A stretch of 64,000 nt of DNA from Atrina japonica (Eukaryota > Mollusca > Bivalvia > Pterioida > Pinnidae): contig BROG01001185.1 in the NCBI GenBank assembly GCA_030159075.1, forward strand, positions 30,001 through 94,000, read 5' to 3'. The notes below the pieces were generated by a model. It did no database searches and was not told the origin of the DNA. It saw only the letters and a program-made list of their open reading frames with translations. Below, piece after piece: positions 24,075 to 36,334 of this stretch. The translations under genes were made by a program, and so were the position numbers. Position 1 is the first letter of the stretch. Every line of letters begins with the position of its first letter.

Positions 24075-24510
24075 ATATAGTGGTACAACTAATTGACCCA
24101 TCAAGCACAGTAATTATCTTCAATTCAATGTGGTACAACTAAATGACCCATTCAGCACAGTACATTATCTTCAAATCAATGTGGTACAACTAACTGACAT
24201 ATATAGCACAGTAAATTATCTTCAAATCTATGTGGTACAACTAACTGACCCATCTAGCACAGTAAATTATCTTCAAATCAATGTGGTACAACTAAATGAC
24301 CCATCTAGCACAGTAAATTATCTTCAAATCAATGTGGTACAACTAACTGACCCATCTAGTATAGTGAATTATCTTTAAATCTATGTGGTACAACAAATTA
24401 ACCCATATAACACAGTAAATTGTCTTCAAATCTAGGTGGTACAACTAATTGACCCATCTAACATGATTATCTTCAAATCAATGCCAATGGGATACAACTA
24501 ATTGACCCAT
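24075..24510. repeat. 51-bp minisatellite
   Basis: About eight units of GTGGTACAACTAACTGACCC and AGCACAGTAAATTATCTTC. The 51-bp unit gives an open plus frame (24130-24378) by repetition only. Confidence 0.92.
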
Positions 24511-24821
24511 TTAGCCATTCATACTTGAACCTCCAATGTATTACACACCAAATTAGAAGGAAATGACTCAATTAATTTTTTTTTTAAATATTTAAATGTT
24601 TATGAACTATTTATACAGTAACCAATATAAATGGTTTACCTTGGTGACACAGTATCCTAAAACACATGATGTCATAATAAAAGTTCTCATTTTAAAAAAT
24701 AAATCAAATAAATACAATATCTGTCACCAACTACATATTCATACTAACATAGCAACATTGTCTGGTCACATGACAGTCATGTGACTCATGTACTCTTCAA
24801 ACTTTAATTTTCAATCTTTAC

Positions 24822-24905
24822 CTCAAACTGAATGAAGTGAAAAGTCGGAGGGTCGACATTAATTGCTTGTCGCAGGTCCATATACTGCACCAATTGCACA
24901 GCCAT
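24822..24905 (-). CDS. candidate alternative first exon (ATG to donor)
   Basis: Minus-strand open frame of 28 codons from an ATG in good context (AAAATGG) to a donor GAG|GTAAAG, ending in phase 0. The peptide begins MAVQLVQYMDLRQ and ends FHFIQFE. An in-frame stop lies upstream of the ATG, as expected of a first coding exon. Spliced to 22831-22721 it would give a short isoform whose N terminus runs straight into the coiled coil. This would imply an internal promoter near 25 kb. Against it: an open frame of 28 codons next to a GT is common by chance, and no TATA or initiator is obvious. Confidence 0.33.
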
Positions 24906-25945
24906 TTTCCTCAAATTGCGTTTAAAATTTCCCTGAATGTGTTTGTAAATTATCTCCCTTTGTTATTGAACATGATCCTTGAAATATTTTCCAAATTTCA
25001 TTTTGAGTGGATCAACAGACCCAAACAAACGAAATTATTTCCCTAAACACACAGAATCTTTCTGTGTGATGTTAATCATACATGGACTTTGAAACAAGTT
25101 CCGAACATATCAATAAACACAAATACTCCAACAATCTCCTTGGGTTACTCCTTTACTTCAGGTGATCCTGTGGAAAGAATGACAAGTCTAGTCACAAAAA
25201 CAGAAAATTCAAATCTGCGATTTAACACATTTACACGACAGTCTTACGATTTGGATCCAAACGGGAACTCAAACATTGATTAATGTTGTGACGTTGATTA
25301 TCAACAACTCATTCTTTTTCGTTTCGAAATATAATCTAATCACGGTATCATGTTATCCAATATTTTTTAAAGTATTCAGATTTCTTTTGAAAAGAATTCA
25401 ATTGATGCATTTACAATGTTGAATATACATGTATTAAACTCAATGTCAGATAAACTCAAGAATACGTTCCTATACAAGTTATAGAGGGATCATCTTACGA
25501 TCGTTCAGCGCGTCTTCGAGACAAATAGACAAGAATAAGTATTTTACCTTTTTGATAAAAAGATTTGGATATACTCTGGAAATAGACGTTCAATATTTAC
25601 CTTCGGCAGGTAAATCTGTCTTTCAAGTTGTCGGACACTCTTTTGACAAGAAGGAGATTTAATTACAAATAAATGTCAGTATTGATACATAACAAGAAAG
25701 AGAAAAAAGTGTCGTAGACATTTGAGCAGTTAAAAAAAAAATCATTTGGTCTTCATTTAAAAAAATCTTAAAAGGCTTCATAGAGAATTTTTTTAGAATT
25801 TTGAAGGTGACGTTTAAAAGCTACTGCTCTTAAATGTCAAACAATCAAGGACTGTTTAGAACTTGATTGTAAACTGGAGGACATATTTTGTAAGCTGACG
25901 TATCAATTCCATGCGACAAACAATTATTCTTGTCATAATTTGAAT
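24906..25945. other. intronic sequence upstream of the candidate first exon
   Basis: Holds one TTATCTCCCTTTG motif (24949), the 25639-25601 candidate micro-exon and an unsupported plus frame at 25089-25283. If 24905 is a true start codon, the promoter should lie here, but no core promoter motif stands out. Confidence 0.35.
25601..25639 (-). CDS. candidate 39-bp micro-exon
   Basis: Minus-strand candidate encoding SVRQLERQIYLPK in phase 0 to 0, between acceptor CTTGTCAAAAG and donor AAG|GTAAAT. The phase would allow insertion before the exon at 22831-22721. The peptide is compatible with coiled coil. The acceptor lacks a strong pyrimidine tract, and the frame stays open past the donor to a second donor-like site near 25550, so the boundaries are uncertain. 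Confidence 0.18.
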
Positions 25946-26159
25946 TTAACTGACTGACCTCAGCCACAATTTAAACTCATCCATCTCAAAGAGCATTTAA
26001 GACCATTGTCAGGATTCAGGAGTGCATGGTTTAGAATCCAAATCTTACAATAATTTTATGTGCAATATTGACTTGTTCACCCCTGAATTATGACAGTAGA
26101 CCAGGCTATACATTGATTTGGGAGAGTCTTAATGTGACTGCAGGGGTGTGATGAGTTAA
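25946..26159. mobile_element. two-armed family B element, degenerate
   Basis: Same order of motifs as 13250-13460: AAACTCATCCATCTCAAAG, GTCAGGATTCAGGAGT, ACCCCTGAATTATGACAG and a right end GATGAGTTAA. Confidence 0.5.
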
Positions 26160-26186
26160 GATGTGATAGACATTACAGTTGACTTG

Positions 26187-26279
26187 TTACTCATTCACCC
26201 CTAAAGTCACATTTGAACTGATCTAAGTCATTGATTTACAGAAGATTCCATTGTCCTCCAGGGGTTAATGATGAGTTAA
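26187..26279. mobile_element. family B element
   Basis: From TTACTCATTCACCCCTAA to GGGGTTAATGATGAGTTAA, with CTGATCTAAGTCATTGATTT inside. Confidence 0.6.
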
Positions 26280-26330
26280 ACACTCAAGACTGCACTTCCT
26301 AATGCCTACAGGACTGGGATAAGGATGTGT

Positions 26331-26505
26331 TACAGTGAAACTTATCTTGACTGACCACCGGTAAATATCTGCCACTGAAATGTGGTCTCAGAAGAAAGGT
26401 GGCTCCTTAGAAAATGATTTATCTAAAGGACTTTGTAACCAACTGGTTGTCAGAGTGTGGTTTCAGAAGACAGGTGGTCTTAATAAGAGTTGTCTCACAA
26501 GGTGT
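26331..26505. mobile_element. family C element, degenerate
   Basis: Left end TACAGTGAAACTTATCTTG. The inside repeats ACAGGTGGTCT and TGTGGTTTCAGAAG. The right end is not clear. Confidence 0.45.
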
Positions 26506-26727
26506 GTGCATAGGACGTAAGAGGCCCACTGATGGAAACATACTTTTCATTTATTAGCAGTACTTTCGAATATATTTTGTGTTTAATCATTTATGTAATG
26601 AAAGTAAAAAAATATATAATAACTACACCAAGTGAAACATCACATTTTTTAGTAATATTACATGGTGCTAGATGGAAGGATTTTCATGTACCTATTTTGT
26701 GGTATTACCTGTACATATGCTAATTTA

Positions 26728-26996
26728 TACATACACACACTTATAAATATTTAAACACATACAAACACATACCCAGATACTAACACAAGCATGCACATAC
26801 ACACACATACAAATATACATACACATACACACTTATGCAAATATACATACACATACATACAAACATAGACAAATATATATACACATATATACACACATAT
26901 ACAAATATACATACACATACATACATATATACACATATGCAAATATACATACACACATACAGATCCAAACACAAACAGACAGATAGATAGACAGAC
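26728..26996. repeat. (ACACAT)-type low complexity
   Basis: About 270 bp of irregular ATACACACATAC words. Confidence 0.9.
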
Positions 26997-27002
26997 AGAT
27001 GT

Positions 27003-27330
27003 GTTGACTGTGTGTTTTTATATGAGTTAATTTTGACTGTATGTGTTTATTGTGTCTGTGTGTATGAGTTAATTTTGAATGTATGTGTTTATTGTGTCTG
27101 TATGTATGAGTTAATTTTGACTATATGTGTTTACTGTGTCTGTGTGTATGAGTTAATTTTGACTGTATATGTTTACTGTGTCTGTGTGTATGAGTTAATT
27201 TTGACTGTATGTGTTTACTGTGTCTGTGTGTATGAGTTAATTTTGACTGTATGTGTTTACTGTGTCTGTGTGTATGTGTTAATTGCATTTGTGTATGTAT
27301 TAATTGTATCTATGTGTATGTAAATTTGTT
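27003..27330. repeat. 42-bp minisatellite
   Basis: Seven or so units of TATGAGTTAATTTTGACTGT and ATGTGTTTACTGTGTCTG. The 42-bp unit keeps a plus frame open. Confidence 0.9.
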
Positions 27331-27800
27331 TCCGTGAGATTTTTGCTGTTAACCAAAAATGCTGTTATATCAAGTGCCGTTATAACAAGAGCTGACTGTA
27401 TCTATGTGTATGTGTTAATTGTGTCTGTGTGTATGTATTAATTGTATCTGTGTGTATGTGTTAATTGTGCCTGTTTGTATATGTTAATTATATCTATGTG
27501 TATGTATTAATTGTATCTGTGTGTTAATTGTGTCTGTGTGTATGTGTTAATTATATCTATGTGTATGTATTAATTGTATCTGTGTATGTGTTAATTATAT
27601 CTATGTGTGTATTAATTGTATCTATGTGTATGTATTAATTGTATCTGTATGTATTAATTGTATCTATGATTATGTATTTAGTTGTATCTATGTGTATGTG
27701 TTAATTGTGTCTGTGTGTATGTGTTAATTGTATTTATGTGTATGTGTTAATTGTATCTATGTGTATGTGTTGTGTCTGTGTGTATGTAGGTAACACACCT
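27331..27800. repeat. short GTGTTAATTGTATC minisatellite
   Basis: After a unique insert at 27331-27400, units of about 21-22 bp built on TGTGTATGTATTAATTGTAT continue. They look like a shortened derivative of the 42-bp unit. Confidence 0.85.
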
Positions 27801-28118
27801 AGCCTTACATCTCTTTATTTACAACTACCTACACAGCTATTATATCTCTGCTCCGTTAATATTTGTAATCGACAGGCAGCAATTTCTCGTCATGATCTAG
27901 TGATTCATGGTATTGATTCGGAGACAAAATGAACGTTGCTGCCAATTGATTGTACAAAATACTTTTTGCCCGATATGTTGACAGATTACGATCATTATTA
28001 CAAAACCACTTACGAAACAGTTATAAATGCGAAACTTTTTATAGTCATTTGAGGTTTGATGTCTCAGCAATCAGCAATCAATAAATGCTGTGTATTAAGT
28101 TTTTAGATATAATACCTC

Positions 28119-28120
28119 TG

Positions 28121-28190
<70 letters not shown>

Positions 28191-28217
28191 TGAGAGGGAA
28201 GAGAGAGAGAGAGAGAA
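28119..28217. repeat. (GA)n microsatellite
   Basis: About 100 bp of GA with GGGA interruptions. Confidence 0.95.
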
Positions 28218-28540
28218 CCACTGCTGGGTAGAGTATGGGAGACAGACAATATGGGTAGAGGCAGAGAGAAAATGAGTACACCACTGAGAGAGACTGGGTA
28301 GTACACCACTGCTGGGTACAATATGGGTGGAAAGAGAAAAAAGGGCTGGGACAATATGGGTAGTACATAACAGGTAAAAGATAGAGATTTTTAATATCTA
28401 GGGGCACCTGTCCCTTGATAAAAATGGCTTAACACCACAAGAAGGTATAATATGGGTAGTACACCACTGCTGGGTACAATATGGGTAGTACACCACTGCT
28501 GGGTACAATATGGGTAGTACACCACTGCTGGGTACAATAC
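28218..28540. repeat. 29-bp minisatellite, broken
   Basis: Units of GTAGTACACCACTGCTGGGT plus ACAATATGG. Clean at 28445-28540 and scrambled at 28218-28370, where GA words are mixed in. Confidence 0.85.
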
Positions 28541-28544
28541 GTAA

Positions 28545-28826
28545 ATATCTGTAAATTTTTGGAAAATGCCAATGGCAACAGAATTGGGAATTCTAGTATG
28601 GATTTGTGTCCAATTGGGAAAAACTGTTTGCACACACGAATTTCCAAATGCAACAAAATTTTTATTTAAACGCATTTCCCCCATACAATCATTTATTTTC
28701 CATTGCAGTCGTGACCTCAACAACAATATGACAATTTTTTCCATCAAAATGGGAAAAAATATCTGTATTTTGTATAGGGAATGAGGTTGAATTTTTGCCC
28801 CGTGGAAAATATAGAAAAAGGCCTGA
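28545..28826. mobile_element. family A element
   Basis: Contains GGAAAATGCCAATGGCAACA, TGTGTCCAATTGGGAAAAAC and the right end ATAGAAAAAGGCCTGATG. The left end is eroded. Confidence 0.5.
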
Positions 28827-28934
28827 TGTATGTATTTGTCTCTTTTATATTTTCAACATTTCATTTTCCATCAAATAACCCTATTTCTCTCAAGATCCTA
28901 TGTTCAAAGTTTTAATTATATATCTATACCAGCC

Positions 28935-29095
28935 ATACCTGTCAAGTCTACCGATTTCGGCAGTAATCTACTGAATTTTCTATTCATCTACCGCTTGTCT
29001 ACCCCCGAGAAAAAATCTACCGATTTTTCTAATTTTCAACCGATTTCTGTATATTTCTACCTCTTCTTGTCCATTTCCCGGCGATCGGTAGACGT
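28935..29095. repeat. degenerate TCTACCGATTT repeat
   Basis: CTACCGATTTCGGCAG, CTACCGATTTTTCT and CAACCGATTTCTG recur at about 25-bp steps. Confidence 0.5.
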
Positions 29096-31400
29096 TTTTG
29101 TCAGCATTAAATATTCTTAATAGGAATTTTCAGTCTATCAATTGGCGATATTTCTGGCGCCTCCATATCATTAAAGTATTAAGACATCTAGGTTATATAA
29201 GTCCCTTATATCTTCAAAATAGTCATAAGGAACAAGGAATAGTAGCCCTGTTTATTAATCAATGTCATTAGATCATACAGATGTGTCATTATCGGATGTG
29301 TGCCGACGGTAATTACACAATGACCTGTACTGTGAACACGTACCTAATATACAGATTGATTACCTGTACATGTATGTCTAAACCTCTACACCTATAATCA
29401 CTATCCATATGTTCTGTCCTATATACAGTCATTAAAGATTAACATCATTGATATTATATTAATTTCATGCAGCTTCTATATCAATCCTCAATGATTTTCC
29501 TTTAAAAATTTAGCTGAGAAATATCAAAGCAAGATCGTGGTATCTTCTATGACGTCCGCACTCCACATTGTTATACATTTATCTTAAAATTGTGCTGATT
29601 TCAATACAGAAACGATGTTTTATTTCATTTACATAATATTTTATACAAAGATAATAATTTCTTCTTGTAACACATTGAATTGAATTAATTAAATTGTCAG
29701 TAATGACAGTAAACACATTTATATAACCTCAATAATCTTTTTTTTATCTTTAAAAAGCAGATTTGATTTTTCCCTATCAAATCTCATTTTTTTTTTTTTT
29801 TGGAGTAAACTATTCAGTCATCATTTGTTGTTTTATCTTATCAATTAATGAAAAAGGTACAATGTGATGATAAAAACCTTCAAATAAATATTTGGGTATG
29901 CAAATATTTTAGTAATTAATGTTCAAATATCCAAGAAAAAAAATCAAGCCTTTGACTTTAAAAATTATCATACTTCCAAATATTAATAGCAATCAAACTG
30001 AGATATTAATTATTATAAAATATATTTTTCCAGGTAAGTCAAGTTATTTATTTTCTGCATTCCAAATGCAACTGTTATATTAGAATATTCAGAATTTAGT
30101 ATTTTAAAATCTGTTATAACAAATTAAAAAATACTAAATTTTAAACATTAGAATATAACACAATGACCATAACATCATTTTGAGTATCCCAAGCTGTGTG
30201 TATACATGTATATATTACATGTATTAAAACTTCAAAATAAAGCCTATATCTATTCCTTATAAATTGCAAAGTTGACTAGAAAATTAAAAGAAATGTGGTA
30301 TCTATATCATCAATATTATTGAAAATAATTCCCTTTTAGATGCATAAAATGGCAGATATTGAAGTTTAAAATTACAATTTTTTTCTTTTTTTTTTCCGAA
30401 GGGGGACACCCCCTCTCGTACCCTCCCCTTTCACTTATTTAAACGCTTTCAACGCGACTGGTACACACATATATATCAACGCATCCGTAAAAAGTTCGAC
30501 ATTTGTACGCATTTTCTATCCCAGACAAATTTCATAATGTTGACCGGTATGACCAGCTTAAATCATTTCTATATGCTCGAGATCCACAACCAGGGAGCAT
30601 TTAGTATCTCTCCTGTCCATTTCTATGCCCCTGAAAATCAACCTTCACATTTCTATAAGCCAATGGCTGACAACCAGGGAGCATTTAGTATCTCTTCTGT
30701 TTCTATGCCCCTAAAAATCAACCTTCACATTGATCAAATTAAGGTTTTGCCTGTCAACATACAAAATGTCTTTAAACCATTATTGCTGAATAACCCTATC
30801 TAAATATTTTCTTTTTCAACAAATTTCAATGATTTTTTTACAAATTGCATTTCAAATCCTAAATGAAAACATTAATGTCTATTTTGAAGTTGAACAGATA
30901 ATTATTTTTAGTTCTGATATTTCTTGATCTCAAGTTTTAATCTTCTTAAAAATCAAAATGGAGAGCAAATCTTAAAGACAAATCCAATTATTATTAACAT
31001 GAAAATAATTTTTTTCTTTTTTTTTTCTAAAACCAAACCCCAACAATTAAAATACTGAAACTGTATCCATTTAAATGTTAATGATGACCTAAAAATTATA
31101 TAATCTATTGAACCAATGTGAAAACACACACACTGAAGTGGATTAACATTAAAGTTACAGTAAATCTAATTCTGGGTCATGTTTACGTTTGTAAATAATA
31201 TTGATTTAAAACTAATGTTCTAATGGACTTGATTCACATCTGGGTCCTGATTATGTTTGTTACAATATTGATATGGTATTGATCAAGTAATTGGCTTGAT
31301 CTTAGTCATGTTTGCGTTTGTCATATACATGATTTTCATTGTAATTTACCGCTAAACTTTATTTTTAAGATTCACAAACACAAGGACTTGCATCTGACTA
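29096..31400. other. long A+T-rich intronic stretch
   Basis: No exon is supported. The only structure noted is a local duplication near 30590-30740 (CCAGGGAGCATTTAGTATCT occurs twice). Confidence 0.4.
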
Positions 31401-31404
31401 TAGG

Positions 31405-32224
31405 TTGTGATGACCTTTTACTAGGGCGACATAAGAAATAGAAAAAAAATGATAGAGGGCGAAGCCCTCATATATGTAGAGATTAGCTCTCATTTTTATT
31501 CCTACTACATCCAGGGACCTGTACTACTAATGGTAAAAATTTTGCTCACATTAGGAAATTGCGCAAGACATAAACAAAATGTCGGAATTACAGTCATTAC
31601 TTAAAAGCGCATTGCAAACGAAGTAATAAACTACAGCACTGGCAAACGTTTTGCAGACTGAGACTAGGACATAACGACTAGGGTTGTACATTGAACCCGA
31701 TCACAATAAAGCGCATCCATTATTCTGGTAATGTGAACTGCTCGAAATGATGGATACGCTGGGATAGAGAAAAATATATAGCATAAAACATATTTGTCCA
31801 TTTAATTTGTTACTAATGAAATACCACATTGATTCTATTTAAGTTTTAGCACCAAGGAAACAGTCAGCCACTCAGTATTTTATTTAAAACAATGAGTGAA
31901 TGGCCGGGACATTTACGTGATAAAAACATTGAATATTAATCCCTAAAGGGGTTAACTGAACATGTAAAACTGTTGACGAATGCCTTCGCCCTCTCCATAG
32001 GTTTACCTATGAATTATTTATAAATTGAAAGATAGAGAAACATCAAGACAAAGAAGAAAAACAAAATCCTGAAAATACAAAACTTAAGGACCAAACAAAA
32101 ATTTGACCTTTTTTTTTCTTTTAGGATTTCATCTCATTACCCCCTTTGTTAAATGGAATCTTCCTAAATCTATCACAGACTAGTCTAAGAGTGTCTTTAT
32201 GGGTGAACAAAGTAATTAATTTAT
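31405..32224. other. intronic sequence with a GAGGGCGAAGCCCTC palindrome
   Basis: GAGGGC-GAA-GCCCTC lies at about 31455, and CCTTCGCCCTCTCC recurs in opposite sense near 31983. This may mark the ends of an unclassified element of about 550 bp. No gene is seen. Confidence 0.3.
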
Positions 32225-32297
32225 TACAGTGGAGACCACACCCATCTGCCACTAAATTGTGGTCTATCACGACAGGTGGTCTCTCATACAGGTATTA
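32225..32297. mobile_element. family C fragment
   Basis: TACAGTGGAGACCACACCC, then ACAGGTGGTCTCTCATACAGG. Shortened. Confidence 0.45.
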
Positions 32298-32298
32298 T

Positions 32299-32386
32299 TT
32301 AACTCACCTAAAGACACATTTGAACTGGTCTAAGTCATTGATTTACAGAGGGTTCCATTATTTTTCAGGTGTTAAATAGAGTTAAA
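32299..32386. mobile_element. family B element
   Basis: From TTAACTCACCTAAAGACAC to CAGGTGTTAAATAGAGTTAAA, with GGTCTAAGTCATTGATTTAC inside. Confidence 0.55.
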
Positions 32387-32539
32387 ATATTTATCTAACT
32401 AAGGGTCTTCAGAAATGTAGTCTCACAAGACAGGTGTTCTTTCATGAGAGTGTTTCTTCAAGACATGTTTCACTGTACAAGCATTAAGACTTCAGTTTTA
32501 AACAGCAATAAAATATCAACAAATGAGAGTACAGGTAAA

Positions 32540-33245
32540 TCTTCAAACAAGAGGCTCAAGGGGCCTAAGGTAGCTCATCTGGCAAAATTGGTGAATGTTG
32601 CAGATGAAAATAAAAAACTGTATAAAAGATGATAAAGTGACTAATAAACATGAAAAACAGTACACTAATTGGGCCTTAATTATCATCTGATTAAAATGAA
32701 CATCTACTTTCACTTTCTCTCTACCTATTATACTTTTCAAGATAGTGTCAAAAAAACATCCAAACACATGAAAAATCCACAAAAAAGGGGAAATAACATA
32801 CATAAGGGTCAACCCTATAATTTCCACCAAAATAAAATATTTGTTGATTTTTGCAAGCTGCTCATTTAATGGTGACAGGTTTTTTCTCTAGCTTTAATAA
32901 TTTAAGATATATACATGTATCAAATCAAAAATATCTGCTGACTCATTCTTATTATATTTAGCAATGACAGCCATGTTTGGTCCCAGCCCTTTTTTATTTG
33001 CAAACTTTATGCAGCTTTACATGATTATACTTTCTGTCAGGTTTGGTTCAAATTGGTCAGGAGAAGTAGTCAAAAATGTCGAAAAATTTAACAAAAAAAA
33101 AAAAAAACACTTATATTTTCCATTTACTTAGGTGCCAGTGACTTTGACCCCATGACCTTGAAATTTTGTCAAAATGATCCTTAGATAAAAGTTGATCAGT
33201 TTAGAGATATTAAACAATTTGTAATACAATTGTACTCTGTGTTTT
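32540..33245 (+). mobile_element. Helitron-like element, 3' truncated
   Basis: The 5' end is A|TC, nine bases, then GAGGC, preceded by the expected A. The body matches the larger element at 48309 (CTATTATACTTTTCAAGATA, ACATGAAAAATCCACAAAAA, AAACAATTTGTAATACAATT), but here the internal block occurs once. The hairpin-CTAA end is missing. Confidence 0.6.
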
Positions 33246-33305
33246 GCCATTTCCACCCTTAGTTGAGAAGGCATATTCAAAATGAAGATAAAATTTTAAA
33301 GCTTA

Positions 33306-33396
33306 TTAACCCTTTCAAATCTACAGACCATATTAGACTGGTCTTAAATAATAGAACAGAGCATACCACTCTGATACTCAGGGGTAAAAGGGTTGA
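33306..33396. mobile_element. family D element
   Basis: From TTAACCCTTTCAAATCTAC to CAGGGGTAAAAGGGTTGA. The ends form a clear inverted repeat. Confidence 0.65.
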
Positions 33397-34018
33397 CTGA
33401 AACATGCACATTCATGCTATCTATGAGACTATGGTGATCTAGGGCAAATTTAAGACCGGGCGAATATGTTTGTCTGTTATAAAAGGGCAAAAGTAACCAG
33501 TGGCTTAAATTTGGTATAGTACCATACTTTGGTTTCTTAATTAAATGCTAAACAGAATATTATATCACAAGTTCCATGTTTACGACAACAGGTATTGCAA
33601 ACGACTATAAAGCAATTCACCTGTGACAGGTAAAAATTGACCTGGTACTCAGCAAATGTGATAAACATGTACCTTTAATTTGAAAATCAATGTTTAGCTA
33701 TAGTAGGAGGAACTTAAGTACACAAGTATATTACATACTGTTCAGAAATTCTATAATCGCTTTTTAATCCTGAATAAGCTCTGGACTGTTTTACAAACAT
33801 GCCAAAACATTGACCACTGTTCCAATAGACGGCGGACCCCTTACTGCCTACGAATTAAAATCCCATAGATTGTCGCACATCAATGTATAAAAATAATCTA
33901 AGTAAAACAGGTACAATGTAAATAAATAAATGAAATAGACGTCTGTTTCAATAAGGCATTGGGAACAGGTAAATACTGTGGCATACTGGCTTCACAGGTA
34001 ACTCTTGACTTCAGCCAA
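33397..34018. other. intronic sequence, nothing recognised
   Basis: No exon or repeat is supported. Confidence 0.4.
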
Positions 34019-34090
34019 ATACACACACACACACACATACACACACACACATACATACACACACACACACACACATACATACACACACAC
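34019..34090. repeat. (AC)n/(ACAT)n microsatellite
   Basis: About 70 bp of ACACACATACAT. Confidence 0.95.
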
Positions 34091-34257
34091 TGAACCTGTT
34101 ACATTAATATCCCACTGAAATGATTCTGCAGCCAAAATCTTTATTACCATTATACCATTCTTGAAATTCCTGTTTATTTGAAAAACAAATTTAATTTCTC
34201 TTCAACTTCAATATATCCAAGTATGACTGTATGTGTGTATATATACACACTCACACC

Positions 34258-34569
34258 GTATTTGACCCATTAAGTACCCATGTACCTAAAAGTGCCCCTT
34301 CCCATTTTTACAAATAATCCAGAATCTTTTCTAGCTGGTTGACAAGATGTGGACCTAAAAGAAACCAATAAGTAACAGTTTATCTGTAGCCATAGCAACA
34401 GAATTATGTTGATAGGTGTCCTCAGTATTAACTAAATCAACTTTACCACTGTGTCTTGTAAAAATTAACTCCTTTACGTCAATTTGACTATTAATTTAAG
34501 GCCCATTAAGCACCCACCTCTTTTTCCTGATTTATGTAGCACCCTGGGCGATTAATGGGTTGAATACAG
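34258..34569. mobile_element. family F element, copy 1
   Basis: About 310 bp. The left end GTATTTGACCCATTAAGTAC and the right end CGATTAATGGGTTGAATAC are inverted matches. The inside (TCTTTTCTAGCTGGTTGAC, ATGTTGATAGGTG, TCAATTTGACTATTAA) is shared with 51611-51883. Confidence 0.65.
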
Positions 34570-34639
34570 TATATATATAACGAGATACAGCTTATAACAA
34601 AATTATGATCTACGCGGAGCACCATTAAACTTAGGAATT

Positions 34640-34770
34640 ACTTAACATGCGAAAGTCTAAATATTTTACTCAAATCTGTCTTATTCTGGAATCTGATTGG
34701 CTTAGCAGGCCAATTTGAGAATATTCTCAGACTTGAGTAAATTCTGTAGGTTTATATGCCGGGCCCAGGT
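34640..34770. mobile_element. family E element, degenerate
   Basis: ATTTTACTCAAATCTG and GAGAATATTCTCAGACTTGA around ATCTGATTGGCTTAGCAGG. The clearer copy is at 63238. Confidence 0.4.
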
Positions 34771-34879
34771 TTATCTCCCATCCTCTGTTATTAGTTAACA
34801 CCACCCACCCACCCACCCATCCCTACACAACAACAACCATTTTCCAGTTATATAGTGGAGACCAGTGGTCTTTTGCAAC

Positions 34880-35137
34880 TACAGTAAAACTTGTATATAA
34901 CAACCTTCCGAGGGACACGTGAAAACCGGTCTATATAGTGAGGTGGTCTTTATATAGAGGTTGATTTGTCACAAATGGTACTATTGGAGACATACAAAAA
35001 TAGTCTTTGTGACCAGGTGGTCTTAATACACAGGTGGCCACAAAAGCAGGTTTTACTGTATAGGGACTATTGGAGACAGTCTTTGTGACCAGGTGGTCTT
35101 AATACACAGGTGGTTGCTTAAGCAGGTTTCAATGTAC
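34880..35137. mobile_element. family C element with duplicated 3' half
   Basis: TACAGTAAAACTTG at the left and AGCAGGTTTTACTGTA at 35060. The right part (GGAGACA...GTCTTTGTGACCAGG...) is then repeated up to about 35137 with another eroded end. Confidence 0.65.
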
Positions 35138-35750
35138 AGTAGATTTCTCTCATACAGAGAAAATTATGCAAATAACAAGAATATGCTATTAACAGGAATA
35201 GCGTGTTTTAGTGAACAATGATGATTCATGTACATCTAGTCCTTTTATTTGTATATATAAAACTATTATAAACATCCTAGGTACACTAGTAATGGATTCT
35301 CATTAAGCATCAGGGCAAAAAAAAAAAATGTAATAAAAGCAAGATTTCATAAACACAGTTTGGAATGTTTTCATTCCTATTCAAATAATATTTTCACACA
35401 TAACTGTTTTTTGTAATCAGTACATTTTTCCCTATTTTGGGGAATATTTTATGCAATTAACAGGAATTGTTGGTTTAACCTATGCGTGTTTTGAGTTCTA
35501 ATGCAATTAACAGGCATGCACAATTAAGGTATGTAATTAATTGGACTAAAATGCATATAGACAGAGAAACAGATGTTTCAATTAATTACTGGAATCTAAC
35601 ATTGCATTTCTAATTTTAGTGACTTTTCATGCAAAACATAACTACACTAATTTGGTATGTATATATGCTTACTACCAGGCAAACCAAAAATGACAAAAAG
35701 TACTCAAATACTTAGCAATTGAGAACTTACTTTAAATATTATAAACATAC
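35138..35750. other. intronic sequence with repeated TGCAATTAACAGG
   Basis: Words like ATGCAATTAACAGG recur (35170, 35452, 35502). No gene. Confidence 0.4.
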
Positions 35751-36003
35751 TACCAAAGTTATAATGCTCAAGACGATATCGTTTCTGTCAATTAGACTTC
35801 ATCAGTTGAGCTCCAATTTAAAAGTTATGTGTATTTTCTAAAGAGAAAGTGGTATCATACAAGGCCAAATAATATCTCTAAACGTATAGCCGAAATCAGT
35901 CTAAGAGTAACCACTGTAAATAATGACTATCTTAGCTTTAGAAAACATTTTTGAATTTAAATGATGTTAACAGTACCAAATATTACTTTAGTATAAGATG
36001 AAC
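35751..36003. repeat. dispersed 250-bp repeat, copy 2 (inverted)
   Basis: Imperfect reverse complement of 3758-4009, from TACCAAAGTTATA to TAGTATAAGATGAAC. Confidence 0.65.
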
Positions 36004-36091
36004 AGCTGGTACCGAAAAACCAGGTACTAGGTTTATGTATACCCTCGGGAACACACGCTAACTAATTCAGTTGTATACTTAAACTGTATAT

Positions 36092-36334
36092 TGTAGTTCA
36101 AACTTGTCTATAAAGGCCACTCAAGGGAGCAGGCAAAACAGTGACCATTATAAACAGGTGCCCTTTATATAGAGGCCACTCAAGGGAGCAGGTAAAACAG
36201 TGACCATTATAGACAGGTGCCCTTTATACAGAAGATTATTCATTTTAAAAAAGTTAACAAAGGTTATTTTTAAATGCCCTTTATAGGCAGGTGTCCTTTA
36301 TACAGAGGTGGCCTTTAATGCAAGTTTGACTGTA
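36092..36334. mobile_element. family C element with an internal duplication
   Basis: Begins TAGTTCAAACTTGTC and ends GCAAGTTTGACTGTA. The segment GGCCACTCAAGGGAGCAGG occurs twice, about 60 bp apart. Confidence 0.55.

Noticed and set aside
24075..24510. CRISPR-like array of regular repeats
   Set aside because: Units are contiguous with no unique spacers; this and the other arrays are minisatellites in a eukaryotic genome.
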